Assembly: GCF_019649055.1 (NCBI RefSeq)
Contig: NW_026570225.1
Location: 2,976,001-3,040,000 of the forward strand
DNA: 64,000 nucleotides
Direction: 5' to 3'
Origin: Paramacrobiotus metropolitanus
Taxonomy: Eukaryota > Tardigrada > Eutardigrada > Parachela > Macrobiotidae
Below, piece after piece: positions 63,839-64,000 of the stretch (the stretch's first letter is position 1; the number at the start of each line of letters is the position of its first letter). The translations under genes and the position numbers were made by a program. The notes under the pieces were generated by a model, which was given only the letters and a program-made list of their open reading frames with translations, did not search any database and was not told the origin of the DNA.

Positions 63839-64000
63839 TGTCACAAGCTGTGCAACACTCTCACTCTGTCCGAGGGGAAGCTTGGCTACTTCCTAGTGGG
63901 AGGGAGCTGCCAGTGCCGCTCTACTAGGGGGGAAGAATGGCTACTTCCTAGCCTAGGAAGCTTACGACCAGCAAAACTACTTGCTGCTAATACACGAAAC
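63839..64000 (-). repeat. 5' LTR, first 162 bases visible (truncated by window end)
   Basis: Same sequence as 55289-55450 with one substitution. The rest of the LTR, about 211 bp, lies beyond the window. Confidence 0.95.

Larger units (their letters stand above)
55289..64000 (-). mobile_element. Ty3/gypsy-type LTR retrotransposon, nearly complete, running off the right edge
   Basis: On the minus strand the order is: 5' LTR (63839 to beyond 64000), primer-binding site, gag, protease, RT, RNase H, integrase, an extra ORF, polypurine tract, and 3' LTR (55661-55289). RT-RNase H before integrase marks the Ty3/gypsy type rather than Ty1/copia. The LTR ends are TGTCA...TGACA. The visible 162 bases of the two LTRs differ at one site (A at about 55340 against C at about 63890), which indicates a young insertion. 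Pol is interrupted by one in-frame stop and several frame changes; gag, integrase and the extra ORF are open. Target-site duplications cannot be checked because the right flank is outside. Confidence 0.95.

Overview
The window is nuclear DNA of an invertebrate animal. Genes are split by many short GT-AG introns (12 in one transporter gene). Intergenic DNA is AT-rich, there are no operon-like ribosome sites, and the gene set is typically metazoan: an EHMT/G9a-type histone methyltransferase, myosin IC, SMPD4, RIOK3, a class C 7-TM receptor and CYP2-clan P450s. I cannot name the phylum from the sequence alone.

Layout. 154-1420 (+) is the 3' part of a RIOK3 kinase gene. 1421-9378 is gene-poor and holds a striking pair of adjacent long hairpins at 4204-4398. 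9379-12129 (+) is a six-exon cytochrome P450. A block of minus-strand genes follows: an EHMT/G9a-like methyltransferase (12846-16902), an unrecognised 104-residue gene only 65 bases upstream of it (16968-17331), myosin IC (18100-23582), and an SLC18B1-like MFS transporter (26070-29441). A tRNA-Leu(AAG) gene lies on the plus strand at 25104-25185. 29442-39244 is gene-poor and contains a 920-bp element with perfect 34-bp terminal inverted repeats flanked by TA. 39373-41449 (+) is a second P450, clearly a paralogue of the first, with an identical TATATAAG box. Next come a compact class C 7-TM receptor (43518-44922, +), SMPD4 (45462-49177, -), proteasome subunit PSMA3 (50090-51401, -) and a DCN1-like neddylation gene (52051-53583, +) divergent from PSMA3.

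From 55289 to the right edge lies a Ty3/gypsy-type LTR retrotransposon on the minus strand: 3' LTR, an extra ORF in the env position, integrase, RNase H/RT, protease, gag, primer-binding site and the start of the 5' LTR. The visible 162 bases of the two LTRs differ at one position, so the insertion looks young. Its pol is nevertheless interrupted by one in-frame stop and several frame changes. The extra ORF has no membrane segment, is not a recognisable envelope, and is the least explained coding sequence in the window.

Exon boundaries were built by hand from GT-AG sites, reading phase and family similarity. Phase is consistent across every junction listed. Gene names rest on remembered family motifs, not on a database search.
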